NCBI GenBank assembly: GCA_008931825.1
Contig: QXVZ01001034.1
Span: forward strand, 186,001 to 250,000
Length of the DNA stretch: 64,000 nt
From: Phallusia fumigata
Lineage: Eukaryota > Chordata > Ascidiacea > Phlebobranchia > Ascidiidae
Direction: 5' to 3'
The first letter of the stretch is position 1, and each line of letters opens with the position of its first letter. Both the position numbers and the translations under genes were made by a program. This document shows positions 52,201-64,000 of this stretch, one piece after another. The notes beneath the pieces were generated by a model, which was given only the letters and a program-made list of their open reading frames with translations, searched no databases and was not told the DNA's origin.

Positions 52201-55200
52201 TAAAATGCCTGGTACGGCCTTGTGTTATGCTGAACCTTGAAAAGATGCAATAACAAAGCATGTTACCTACTGTACACATCAAAACAACCCACAAAATATT
52301 TGTGTTCTCATGATAGCCAGTGGAAGTGAGTATTACTTTGCAAACGTTCAAGCATGAAATAGTTAAAAAACACATTTGACATTTATCAACACTCAAAGCA
52401 AGTGAGTTTTAGACATCACACTACATACTCTCTTTGAAATTCTTCCATCCAAAGAGAAATACAATTCAGTTGCTTACACCTGACACTTGAGGCGCTAGAG
52501 TGTGACCATGCTTGTAGGTGAGTGTTAGCCAGGAATCCAACCAAATCCTCACCAGTGTCGTTGGAACCAAGAAACACCTGGTAACAGATACAATTTATTC
52601 GTAACAAACCTGTCAGAGTATGTATTGAATACATTGTAATGTAAATGTTTCAACAATTGCTATTGTCATCAACATCAATGCACAATACATTTGCACTGAT
52701 GATGGCAATCTGGATTGTTGAAGCGTTTGCCTTATTACAATGCATTTGCTAAAAAAAGGTCTCTGGCAGATATGTTTTTGATTAAGGTACTTTTCAAGTC
52801 CGAATCTTTCATTCCCAAATTCATTCGAAAATTGTTTTTTTTGTGTATTAGCAGTTGGCAGTGCACAAAACAGACATTGCTGTAGATTCTGTTATAATTT
52901 GGTTTTACTTCTAGCTGGTCTTACCTTTGTCATAAGCAGACCTTTGCACGCCAACTTATCATCCCTGTGACCATCCGGAAAGGCCTGAAATTTGGCATCA
53001 ATGAAAGGATGCCGACTCGCGACACAAAGACCACTACCAAGAATTGAGAGTCGTCGGTCATGAAGTGGCCATGATACATCGTATATTATGTGGGGGTATC
53101 TGAAATAACAATGATATGAATAATCTACAAAAACTTGTCTTGGGCATTATAAACTCCATAAATCTTTCATTCTGTTATCATTAATTTTACAAAATTACAA
53201 AATTTGTGGCAAACAAGTAAAACCTTTTAGCATAGAACTCCTAACAAAACTATTTTTTGGTGGAAAATTGTTACAAAACAATTAGGTAAACATGTTTTCG
53301 ATGAAACAAATCTAAAAACAACATATTTTACTTGTCTTGCAAACCCTCAATTAAGGACTTGGTAGCCTGTCCATCAAAAACTTCTTGGAGACAAAGAAAG
53401 TCAGAAGGGCCTGGAAATATGTCACTAACACATTGTTCTTTACTGGAAATACTCCATAAAGTTGAAGTTATGCTTCCAGTTTCCGTTATGCTGCTATCTA
53501 AAACACAACAAAATTAATATTTATTTAGTATTAGGCGTTATAAAACACTAAAATAAAAGCTTTTTTTTCGTTTCAGCAAGGTATTTAGTTATTTTATCCA
53601 CCAGTAACATCTGAGGCATCAAACAGTACTTAAATAGATAATTTTTTTGTTTAAACTGTTTTTTCATAGTTTTTCCACTATTAAATTTGTCTAGACTTGT
53701 TTTGTTTAAATCCATAAATGTAGGAAGTTTACTATGCTTTTTAGGCATGAGTCTTAAACATTTTCTTACCACAGCTATTCAATCCATTGCCAACATTAAA
53801 GTTCTCGGAACTCCAGGGAGAAAACAAGTAGTCAGTTTCAGTAAATCTGTCCGCACCTCTTTGACTAGACTTGTGTTTTGTATTCGCGCTGGCTTGCACT
53901 TGTCGTCCACAAAAGTAATCGGCAATTTTTTTGCCTCTTTGCTTTGAGTTGCACAAGTTGTTGATGTGTGCTACAAACTCTGGCATCAGACAAATGTTAG
54001 CGGTCACAAGGGAGTAAGTGTTTGCGACTTGTGATGCGAAAGATGTTACTGGTGGATTAGGTTGGGTGGAGTGGAATTCTTGCGATGAAATCCGCTTATA
54101 GTTGGTGTCAGATCTAAAAATCATACTATGGTATTTAAGCTACAAACGTTGTTGCACTTTACTTACACAGAAGTGCAAACGCAATTGTAAAAAAATTAAC
54201 CTCACTCGTTTTCACAATTTATAAAATGATGGCTAGAACAGTGCTTGTCAACCTTTTTTGGAACAGTACACACTTTTACGTTTACTGAAGAACTTGTACA
54301 CACCACCCTGTTGTACTGCAAAAAGAACTATTAACCAGTATGACAAGAACTAGTTAGTACCTCACAATAACGATTATCAAGAGAAATATTTGGTTATGAT
54401 GTCACAAGTAGAATATAGTAGCTTACAAGCTAGGTACACTCCAGCCAGTCTGGTCATAAACCTGTTTATTTATTGTGATACCTGATCATAGGCTTATCGT
54501 ATTGCTGTATCTTGTACACCCTTTAAAATTTCTGGTACACCCTGGGGTGTACAATACACCCGGTTGAAAAGCACTGGGCTAGAATACAAACGTTTTTCAG
54601 AAGTACAAAATGTTTAAGAATTTCAATAATGCAATCAATTTCAAAAATATTAGCAATTAAAAACCGAAAAGAAAATAAAGCCAAAAATTTACATTTTACC
54701 AAAAAATCTAAAATTAAATTTACATTTTGTTACTTATAACAGCACAAAAAAGCAAAGTTTTGGGTTATTGCAGTATTGGTTTCAAGTCAGATAATTCTTG
54801 AAACATGATCTAATACAAAATTCTGTATTCACAAAACCTGCCAAGCATTTAAAACGGGTAAACTAATTGGCTGTAAATAATTCATGCTCCATATGCTGTG
54901 TGTATACACAGACGAAAATTTTAAACCTACTTGGCTTGTGTTGTTGGACAAACATATGTAAAAGCTCTTGGTCTGATCAACTGCAGCGGGCACCAAACAA
55001 TGAACGCAAACAAAGCAAGAGGAAGAGATACAAAAAATAAAATCAAAAACAGCAATGTCTGTAAGACAAAAAACAGCAAATGAAAGTTAGTTATCTGCTT
55101 TATTTCCAGTATTTATTTGTAAATATGTAAGAAGTAGAGCATTAGGTCCCACTCATTTGCACAAATAATTGTTCACGGAGTAGTTTGCAAAACAGCGAAT

Positions 55201-55597
55201 TTGGATTTCCTTATGTATTAATACAAAGCAAATGTTCAAAAAGTTCAAAGTTTAAAAAAGTAACACAATAATTATTAATTTTAACATACATTTTGAGCAC
55301 AATGATATTGCATCAAAATTAGAGTTAAAACTTTGTTACAAATAATGTAAAAAAAAATAGCAAACCAGGCCATACCTTAATCAAAAACCAAATAATGCTT
55401 CTATTTTGAGCTTGTTTTGATGTTGTATGAATAAACATTGACAGTAAGCTGTCCACTGCAAACTCCAGTGGTATAAAACATATCTTAGACAGTTCATAAG
55501 AAAATCGAATGGCAATATTTGATGATACATAAGGACCTCCAGGAACGATCGATTCCTCCTCCTCCAGAGAATAAACTGGGGATGCAGCATGATTCAT
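49292..55597 (-). CDS. SMPD3: Neutral sphingomyelinase 2-like (SMPD3 type), complete 10-exon gene
   Basis: Hydrolyses sphingomyelin to ceramide and phosphocholine at the inner leaflet. Exons: 55376-55597, 54931-55058, 53770-54113, 53332-53497, 52925-53099, 52429-52577, 51231-51359, 50788-50901, 50257-50392, 49292-49387. Phases fit, giving 552 aa (human SMPD3 is 655; the internal linker is shorter here). Two hydrophobic segments, about 39-57 and 75-98, match the membrane-inserted N-terminus. A region with NICLMPEFVAHINNL corresponds to the vertebrate NVCLLPDSLARVNNL block. The DNase I-like catalytic domain has FLCLQEVF (Glu270), SGLCVASRHP, ANTHLQAW, TGDFNFD (Asp415, Asn417), NGDGKRRIDYIL and TMSDHIP (Asp537, His538). 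All expected metal and catalytic residues are therefore present. Two donors are GTAGGT. Introns hold two hAT-type elements and a SINE. Confidence 0.94.
49895..50140 (-). repeat. tRNA-derived SINE, copy 3 (best preserved)
   Basis: The minus-strand head has an A box (GATGGCCCAGTGG) and B box (GGTTCTAATCC), followed by a body shared with the two copies in the receptor gene. It lies in the last intron of the SMPD3-like gene. Confidence 0.6.
51437..52145. mobile_element. hAT-like element with CCCGG-rich ends
   Basis: Left end TAGGCTTCCATGCGTCCCG, right end ATGGTAAGCCTA (imperfect inverted repeats), and an 8-bp target duplication GTTATAGG/ATTATAGG. It contains an exact 223-bp duplication joined by an N, so its true length is probably about 485 bp. 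No transposase frame seen. In an SMPD3 intron. Confidence 0.7.
51671..52117. repeat. Exact 223-bp direct duplication joined by one N
   Basis: 51671-51893 and 51895-52117 appear identical base for base, separated only by the single ambiguous base at 51894. This is the signature of overlapping contig ends left unmerged, not of a biological duplication. Confidence 0.85.
52611..52772. mobile_element. Foldback MITE, most complete copy
   Basis: The left arm (CTGTCAGAG, GAATACATTGTAATG, TGTTTCAACAATTGC) is mirrored by the right arm (GATTGTTGAAGCGTTTGC, ATTACAATGCATT, CTCTGGCAG). Single-arm relatives occur at 32650-32765 and 61505-61600. Confidence 0.65.
54239..54576. mobile_element. hAT-type MITE, 338 bp, with perfect target duplication
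   Basis: Inverted termini CAGTGCTTGTCAACC and GGTTGAAAAGCACTG. Exact 8-bp duplication GGCTAGAA on both sides (54231-54238 and 54577-54584). The perfect duplication suggests recent insertion. In SMPD3 intron 2, non-coding. Confidence 0.9.
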
Positions 55598-57361
55598 CCT
55601 CCCTAAATAAGAAATGGTTGCGTCAAAAATATTCCTGGAGAGGTTGGCTAGTCACAAAAGGCAGCAATGCCACTACAATGGTTATGTCTGTCTAAAGATG
55701 TACACCAGCAAATTACAACACACAGCATTACTAAAACAAACTGGGACACATTTATAAATTGTCATTTTTCCTAACTCTACACATACTTTAATGTTCTAAC
55801 TGCAATTTGTAAACAACAAACATATACATTGCTGAACCAAACTCCTGGTATTATATGTCATTAAAAGTAAAAGCAACCTATTTACCTTTCTATGTTTACA
55901 ATCACATGTTAAATCACAATACGTCACAATGCTATGTGTTTAAACGCAATAAAAGACTTAACATGTGTTTGCATGACAACAAATGCAAATTTACCCTCAA
56001 ATTTCAGTGACAATCGGTGAACCGGCGTCGTTCCTGGCGAGTCTGGGTTTTTCCGTCTTTGTGCCATTTTTCAGTCAGCCGAGAACCTCCTTATTATCGA
56101 ACCACATTCTTCAGCTGTGCAGCGTGCGGCGTTTTTCGAAGCGGCGCCTGTCAGTTTGCAAATAACCAGACTAACCACAACCATTTGTGCACATCTCGGC
56201 TTTAAAGCAAAGAATACTATTCTGCAAGCGGAGTTCGATTTGTTGACTTTCCGGTCTTAAGCCGCTACAGAAAACGTAAAACGAACCACTTTGTAACCGA
56301 ACAAATTAAATCGAAAATAACGTTCTTAGTTACGCCAGTAGTATTTAGCGAAAAAACACAAATAAACAAAGCGCTTTCATTTGTCTAATCTTAACCCTTT
56401 GTAGTATGTATATAAATGACCCCAATGATTCAATATCCTCGTACAACTGGTATAATCCTACCAGTCTTCGCAAGTCCAAACGTCGGCCTGCTTAGTAAGT
56501 GGTCTGCTTTTTTAATCCCATGTAACTGCCATTGAGATAGGTTACAACTTTGCCGGCCCTTAGTTTTACTTGTGTTGCATTTATTAGCAATGTACAAACA
56601 AATAAAAACAGGAAAAAAGTCACCAAAGGAGAGAAAGCGGTTATGACGTGAACAACGCGAATTATGCTTGACGTCATGCACGTTGACTGGTGCTGTGAAA
56701 CTGTACGAGGGAGACATGCACAATTTACAATTGAGTTGCGACACCATGAAAAGCGTCGCAATATACAAGTTCATTTTGTTACATCGCACAAGTCAATCGG
56801 CATTTACAAACACTTTTGCACAAAACACCTGAATTCTGAGTGCAGGTCTTTTATGTCAGTGGCAGCTTCTGTATTTGGGCAATGTACATTTTGCAGGTAA
56901 CAGGTGGAGTTGGACATTTGGCAGCAAAAAGTACGTTTTGCGTTTTCGAGAAAGCTTATGAGGCGACCATATTTTGAGCGCTACGGAATTTGTGGACAGA
57001 AAATTTGGACAAAAACCGAATTTTCAAATCTACGAAAGATTTAAAAGGTGTAATCTACGTTATTTAAGTGCTTCTGATAATAAATTACTTATCTACACCA
57101 TAGCTATGTGATACTACAATTTAATCCCCTGTCAAGGGCAGTAGGGTAGAGACCGGGATGGGGGAAGGACATTTGTACCCCTTGGCGAGTCAGCTTTGAC
57201 ATTGCACAAAAGCTACACGCGAAAAAACGATACAAGAAAAAAATCACACCAAAATCATCGCATACATTCAGAAAGCTCAAGTATATTCGTCAGAGAATTG
57301 TATGGTGCGCAGCATATATATATTTATGCAAGCATTGTTGGATTTGTGGATCGGTGGGCAG
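55598..57361. other. Spacer between the SMPD3-like gene and anillin
   Basis: Contains the upstream region of the SMPD3-like gene and the 3' end of anillin, both on the minus strand. No further gene supported. Frames of up to 119 codons near 56430-56789 show no family pattern. Confidence 0.4.
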
Positions 57362-60300
57362 TTATTTGCTACCGGAGCGAAGGGGTTTTAGGGCGTTGCT
57401 GTCCCAAGCACGTACATCAAACAGAGCTTGGTTAAGGGAATCAATCCACGCGATTCGTTCTTCTTTAGTGTCAGCTGCCAACCAGTGCCTGTAGAAACAA
57501 GTTAAGGGGTGTTCAGTTTAAGGTAGAGGGATGTGATATCTCATCGATCATTTATTGTTTCGTTATTAATACATACTAAACAGCCCCCGCATAGCTAAGT
57601 AAGTTGAAAATCAAATGACAAAAATTTTGCAAATTTCGGGTTTTGTCAATTTACAAAACAACAATTGTCCATACAAACTGTAAAACATCTTTACCGCAGT
57701 TTATGTAATATCACTAAAAGTTCTCTAGGCCCAGCACACAACATTGTACCGCTTGTGTACGCAATGTCAACAAAAATCATCCAAATCCGCTTACTTGGTT
57801 GTGATCACTGATCCGGTATCCTGCGAGATGAGATTGTCGCGGTCGCCATGACGACGGGGACGCATCGTCCTCAATTCGAACGTGTTCGGTCGAGCGCAAC
57901 GGATCCGTTCGACCGTGTTAATATTTCCGCTGATGCATTCCTTCAGCTTGATCTGGCTCAAAGCGGTCTGTGACGTAATATGTTACGGATCGTTATTACG
58001 TCATCATGGTATGCGACATGACGTCATTGCAAGACTGCTGACGTACCTTGTGTTTTTCGTCGTCTGGGTAGGTCCACGAGTAAAGGACGCCGTGAATCAG
58101 GGCACACCAGCGACGGTGCCACGCCCCCAGACCGCCCACGTCGTCAAACATTGTCTAAAATGCAAATTTATGTAAATTAGCTCGGCGCGCTTTTGTGACG
58201 CAGAAACAGGAATTGAAAGCCACGAGTTTTTTTTGTATTTTATACGTAAGCGATTTCGCACGTTCTTAAATTACAAAACAATGACCATAAGGAAAACAGA
58301 GAAAAATAAAAAAATGGTTATGTGGCAAAAACACTACATAAGGTGTTGCTTACCAGAAAACCGCGTTGTTCAATGTTTGACTTAAAGTTGGAAGCGATTC
58401 TACAAGCCAGCTGCCCTGAGATAGGCGACAGAAAAGGAACCTGCAACAAAAATGAACGTTTTATTTTACAACCGTATTTTGTTTACCTTTACCAAACAAC
58501 GGTCAATACAGGATCATGTTTTCTTTATTTTTGCCCAAAAATCAGTTTTAGATGTAGAATATTTTCAAGATTTTGACTAACTTTATTTATTATTACAAAA
58601 GGCACAAAAAAATCACATATCAACTTTTTCTATTAACTATATACAAGTTCCGTAGTAATTATGCTTCTAGTTTGGAAAAAAAAACTTAACACAAAGGTCA
58701 AACGTGTCGTCATGGTTACCTTCTGCAAAGAAAACTTCTCCTGGTTGACGTCATCAAGCCGGATTGTGACGCTGCCGATGAGCGAAAAACTGCTGATGCG
58801 TATCGCGTTCGGGCCACCGGGACTCGCTGTGTGGTTGAGAGTTCCATGACCACGTGACTTCGTCTTACGAGGCGTCAGCGACTGTTTGGAAAGAGGTAGA
58901 ATGGTCACAAGACTTGTGATGATAAATTGAATAATCATGTGACGTTTAAAGTAATAAATTCTCGCATTTGAAACGAGGCTTGGTCAGTAATTCTACCAAA
59001 TGGTTTTAAATGCACTAGAAACTGACAATTTTTAAACAAGGCATTTTTTACCACAGGGGTTGCCTTTGATTTGGCTTTAAAGATGTAAACAGTCACCACT
59101 ACCAAATCCAACTTTGTAATATATTCTAAAAGGTCATAAGTGAAGTAGCAATGCCGTTGTATGTGTGTTGCACCATGTTTTGACTGGCAGGTTACTCTAT
59201 AAATAAAGCCGCACTGGAAAGTAGTACTGTTGGTATCTTCAACCGCAGATGAAGGAAAACGTGAAGGACTTGTAATAATCGGTCAATTTTTGTGCAAACT
59301 CACTTCTACCGCAGATTTCTCTTCCGCTTTAGATTTGTCGCTCACTTGTGCCTTAGATTTCTTCCTAATCGCAACGCTACTGAATTTCTTTCTCAGGTCT
59401 CCTGCCTTGATCTGCAGTTTAGAACTCTGCGGTATCTGCTATGATGTTACATAACAGCACTTTTAAAACCTTAAAATTAAGATCCCTTTGCATGACTAAA
59501 TGCGGTAAATACAAGTCTCTGCTCTTTACTGCACATTTTTTTCGCACACTGTCTACGTTACTTTTTGAATACTGCCTATGCTCATTCTTCTACAGTACAG
59601 CCATGTCTTGCAACGTTTTGTAACTAAGGTTTCGCCTTTCTTGCTGTTGAGGGGATCTTTGGAGAAAATGACATTAGTTTTGAGGGTTCGCTGCCCACCA
59701 ACCTTGTGCAGGATTCCAGAAAACTTGCTCTTAGATTTTTCCTGGTTGGGAACCCCATCAGCTCTTGACTTGTGATTCTGTTGAAAACACTTGGCAGGTT
59801 AATGGCTGGTAGAATGGGAATATAAAACACAAAACAATTTTAAAGGAAAATTGGTTAATTTTTAGATACAATTGGATTGGTCACCGATGCTTTAAAACAA
59901 ATTTCTCACCTTGCTGAAAACTTCAACGGTGATTTGGAAATCGCTTTCAAGATTATTTCTACAAAAAAATAATCAGTAGTTATTTGAAACATAGATTTGT
60001 TGAGGTGAAACAAGTGATTCAGTACATTTCAGATTCACTCTTAACCAACACCAGAAACGAAAGTATGATACAAATAACTATTTTTCAAATGAAAAGTATT
60101 TCATGCATTTGCACATGAGTTTGTTCAAAACCCAATCCCTTTAAGTTAATTACACCACACTGTACTTTTATTTTTTGTGTAGGAAAATTGGTTTTAAGTT
60201 TCAAAATATATGACGTACATACTTCGTTTGACTGACGGTGTGTTCAGTGTATGTGCAAAAAAACAGTTTAGGTAAAGAGCACAATTATAAGAAGAACAGT

Positions 60301-63300
60301 CTTTGTCTGATATATTGGTGATTACATCTTTTAAAATCACATCAGATGTTTCTTGAAGCTACTTACAGTTGGAATTTGTCCTTGAACACAAGTGAGTCAC
60401 CAGACAGGGAGTCATGTGTAGATGCAAGATGAGTTGCCAGAATTTGGCGAGCTCCGCATCGGACCAAGATGAAATAGTAATGACTGCGAACTTCCCCTAA
60501 AAAGTATTCAGGATGTTAAGTTAGTGCAAAAAATGGTCAAAGGTGATTTTTCAGCAGTCAAAATTTTGGAAACTTATTTTCCAGTTTCAAATAGTTTTGG
60601 TAAAAAAATCTGTGCAAGCCACTAAAAGCACATAAAATATTTTTGGAGAGGTATACAAGAAAATTATTTTAAAAATTCAAAGATAAGCTGTTTCCCATAC
60701 CTCCATCTTTTTTGTTGGCCATGGAAAAAATATATTCTGTTCTCAGCGGAAGCCGAATTTGATCGAGAGTGATAGATCCGCTGCAAGGAGCAATCTGATT
60801 GGTCGAGAGCTTGTTGCTACGGGCTTTCATATCCTGGATTGCAGCAAGCAGCGCCAATCTTTTTTCACCTGTGGCATGTTAACGTTATTATTTAATTTCT
60901 TTCGAGGACTAGCAAACAAACAAAAAATCCAATGTCCAGTGCTTACAGCCTGATAAAATGAATTCTCAAAAGTAAAACGCAATGTTTAGGCTTCGGACAG
61001 AAAATGCACAATAAAGAATTTGGAATTTCGGAAATCAAAGCCCAATGTATTTAAATACAAAATATTTTTTTATCAGGTAATTGCAATTAAAAATCCTTTT
61101 TTTGCATTGTGCTTTTGGTGAAAACCTGAAATAAAATAATTTAATCAAAAAATAGTGCATTTTACCTTTTAGGATTTTTCTGTGTATTACCACATAACTA
61201 AACGGTCAAGTTCAAAACCTAGCTATTTTTAACACTGACAAAAAACTCAAAGTTAATGAATTTTACAAACAAAGATTTCTCACTTGAAATGAGAAGAAGT
61301 TTTTCAGCTTCCAGTTCAGTAATGGACCCTTTGCCGTGTTGGGCGTCATAGCAACAGTTTAATGCGGCGCTAGCTTGTTGAATGACTCGCTGTTGCTGCT
61401 GAACCTCATCCAGCATCTGAGAGATCTGTTTCTGTAACAACAGTGATTTTGTTGAAGTTAGGCTTTCTGTAAATGAGAAGTAAATTGTTAAAAAACCAAA
61501 CGTTTTGACATCGATTGACAATGATGACAACAGCAATTGTTAAAACGTTTGCATTACAATGTATTCACTATACACAAGTTCTCTGGCGGTATTTTACTGG
61601 TTTCTCTAGCAAATGTTTTTAATTAGGTTACCCTTTAATGCCTAGGCTGGCATTTCGTCAAACTTGCTATTTTAACAGAACCAGTAAAATGCTTTGTCAC
61701 AGAAGACAAATAAATATAGTTACATTTTTATGATCAATTCAAATATCACTGATCAAAACTTTAAAATAAATGATGAGCCACCTTTAAATTTTCTGGTTGT
61801 GGTGCAGCAGTGACAGTGTGAGTGGGACTCTCATTTCGAACCACCTTCTTGTCAGTTTTGCTGAAATTTTATGATGTATAATTATAAATTTCATTTTCTA
61901 GCATATTCAAATAAAATTGCCACGAAGTTTTTCTAGCTTAAGATATTTGTGTGTTGCTTAATAATACAACAAAAAGAGAAATGTTAGTAGCCGTTGAACC
62001 TTACAATAACAGATTGAAAAAAAAAACAATCCAAAAATCACTTGATGATTGAAAAATGCAACCAGTATGAAATCCAGGGTAAAGCGCTGTAAGCAACATT
62101 CGAAAGCAAACTTCTATTACCGAAGTGACTTGCGCTTTTCCGTGCGATAAGCATCAATTGTGAACACAGGAAAGTTTGCGCTTGCGGCAGCTTTCTCCTC
62201 TTCTCCGAATGAGCGAACTGATTCCGTGGAATTCGACCGAGCCAGGGGTCTAAGCCTCCTGCTTGGTTGCCGAGTTATGGAATGCATGTCCTCCGCTTCG
62301 TTGCAAGTTTGCTTGCGCTGTAAATGTAAGATATTAATTGTCATTGTTTCTAAAATTGTTTAGTTGTAAATTACAACCTAACTAAATCTTGCCGTTATAT
62401 GCCTTATTTAACAGTTAAGGTCACAAATGCAAAAAATTTGTTTGGGCATAGATTAAATTAAAATAAATTTTATCTCAATTTAATTTACTTTTATATCTGC
62501 CCATAACAAGTTTCTTGCAGTTGGGATTTAAAATATTTAAGTCAAACAAATCAAACACTTTCGAAATAAAATAAAAAATTGAAAAAAATTAAAAGATACT
62601 TGAAAAATTTTGAGCCAAACATTTTAAACCCCACTTGCATTTTAGAGGGTTCAGGTTAAAATGTTTTGCTATCAAACTGCTTAACTTACCTATTTGAATG
62701 TGGAAGCAAAACCTAAAAAAACTTGCAGCAATTAAGGAACTTACCACAGTAAGCTCTGATTTTATTTCCATCTTGCTCTTCTGTCGGGTCAGGGAAGGAA
62801 TAGTAAGAGGAGATGTTGATCTCAAAGGAATAAGGTCCTCTTCATCATCTTCGAAGTCCACTCCATCAAACAATTCATCAATCATTGTGTCCTCGCTGCC
62901 TTCCTTCTGAGCATTGTTTGCTTCATCCCCTTCCTCTTCTTCATCCTCATCTTCTGCAGTCAATTCCTCTTCTGTGAACAATAAAAGAAATCAAATATTG
63001 AGTTTTTTGCTCATCAAAGGGTTCAGATATACTGGTAAATCCAGAGCAGAGGGAGCAAAGTGCATGTTATTATAAAAAGCATTTAATGTGCTTTTTATGC
63101 TGAATACTAAGTGCTTTGTTTTTTTTCTGTAACAGATTAGAATAGTCCTGGTAGCTTTCAGAGTTTTTCTTTTTTCTTCTGGTGTTTTTTTTAGTTCTGC
63201 CTGACTTATGTTTTTACTATGTTTTTTACAAATACTTTGTTATACAAGTAATTAAGAATATTTTTGTTTGCCTAATTCTTCAAGATCATTCCTGTCAAAC

Positions 63301-63823
63301 TAATTTCTATTTCTTTACTTATACTGTACACTAAAAACTATCTGAAAACCTTGGCTTGTATCTGAAAGATCCTGAATTTCAGTATCCTGAAATAGAAATT
63401 GGGAGTCTGAACCTTTTGTACACATAACAACTTCATCTTCACTGTTATCTGCCAACAAAACACATTACAAGAAATCTATAAACTCTGTCTGCAACTGAAA
63501 AATAACACATAACACTGAAATTCCACACCTGCAAAATGTGACCTCTACATCTCTAACTGCCCTTGTGCAATCTCAATGCATATATTTGTTAGTAAAACTT
63601 CAGTAAAGTTTTGTTGCAGACAATATTTTTTTGCTTTGACTCTGCTGACTTTGGCTGGTCTGAGATTCTAATTTAGAATGTACGTTTTTCTGCATGTTAA
63701 CATGTTTACCTGGCTCTTCACCATTCTGTTCTGAGTCGTCCATCATACTGTCTCCATAGGACACGGTCGACTCATCCAGTATCTCCTCGTCCTCATCCAA
63801 GCTTCGGTCAGTTTTGGAAACCT
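57362..63823 (-). CDS. ANLN: Anillin, C-terminal 16 exons (5' part beyond window)
   Basis: Scaffold of the cytokinetic ring, linking RhoA, septins and membrane. Exons in the window: 63710-63823, 63350-63448, 62745-62971, 62121-62317, 61782-61860, 61284-61431, 60701-60868, 60367-60496, 59910-59958, 59703-59777, 59304-59411, 58720-58881, 58354-58440, 58047-58154, 57795-57967, 57362-57488. All junctions fit phase, over 680 residues. First come acidic low-complexity exons, then the anillin homology domain: [22 protein letters not shown] with [19 protein letters not shown] and YFILVRCG. A Lys/Ser-rich insert and [20 protein letters not shown] follow. The C-terminal PH domain has [34 protein letters not shown] and [14 protein letters not shown], ending RSGSK. 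The myosin- and actin-binding N-terminus lies to the right of the window. Exon 63350-63448 is acidic, phase 1-1, and may be a cassette. Confidence 0.95.
61505..61600 (+). repeat. Foldback-type repeat family, copy 3
   Basis: Carries AATGATGACAACAGCAATTG, AACGTTTGCATTACAATG and TATACACAAGTTCTCTGGC, the reverse complement of the arm seen at 32650-32765. In an anillin intron. Confidence 0.55.
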
Positions 63824-64000
63824 CTACATGAGGGAAACCTAAAAATGAATATATTTAATGAGTGGTAAAGGAATTAATGACCATAGGCTGGTCTAAAAGA
63901 CAACTGATTATGATTGCTGGCATTTACACCACTGTCAATTTTGTTGAACTTCATTCTATGATTTCCACAATGATAAAAAAAAGATAAAATACAAAAAACT

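Overview
The window is intron-rich, AT-rich animal DNA with short introns and many small transposon relics. The gene content is metazoan: a stefin array, an SLC22 carrier, ATE1, a metabotropic-glutamate-type receptor, neutral sphingomyelinase 2 and anillin. Compactness, exon sizes and repeat style suggest a tunicate, most likely a Ciona-like ascidian. That assignment is inference. Exons were placed by hand from splice sites, reading-frame phase and family resemblance; no alignment was run.

Layout. 1-7.2 kb (+): three stefin (cystatin A/B-type) copies, all apparently damaged or rearranged, enclosing a complete six-exon gene for a single-pass membrane protein. That protein has a sushi domain and a basic C-terminal domain resembling anti-lipopolysaccharide factor. 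A gag fossil of a Ty3/gypsy-type element lies at 6.1-6.7 kb. 7.5-17.4 kb (-): a complete 12-exon SLC22-type carrier (562 aa), a decayed copy of its last exon downstream, an inverted fragment of its exon 4 upstream between direct repeats, and three hAT-type MITEs in its introns. 19.7-20.3 kb (-): an intronless GNAT acetyltransferase gene, head to head with ATE1 (+, 12 exons, 505 aa, 21.5-26.6 kb). 26.6-29.7 kb: intergenic, MITE remnants only. 29.7-43.3 kb (-): a 19-exon class C GPCR (1057 aa) whose introns hold SINEs, a MITE, tRNA-like sequences and a TGACGTCA cluster. 43.3-49.3 kb: intergenic, with a tRNA-like gene split by a palindromic element. 49.3-55.6 kb (-): a 10-exon SMPD3-like neutral sphingomyelinase (552 aa) with two hAT-type elements and a probable assembly duplication. 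57.4-63.8 kb (-): the C-terminal 16 exons of anillin, running off the right edge.

The genes do not form one pathway. The left end looks like a small, fast-evolving protease-inhibitor/surface-protein cluster. The rest is conserved housekeeping and signalling genes. The octamer TGACGTCA is strikingly over-represented across the whole window, in exons, introns and spacers alike.
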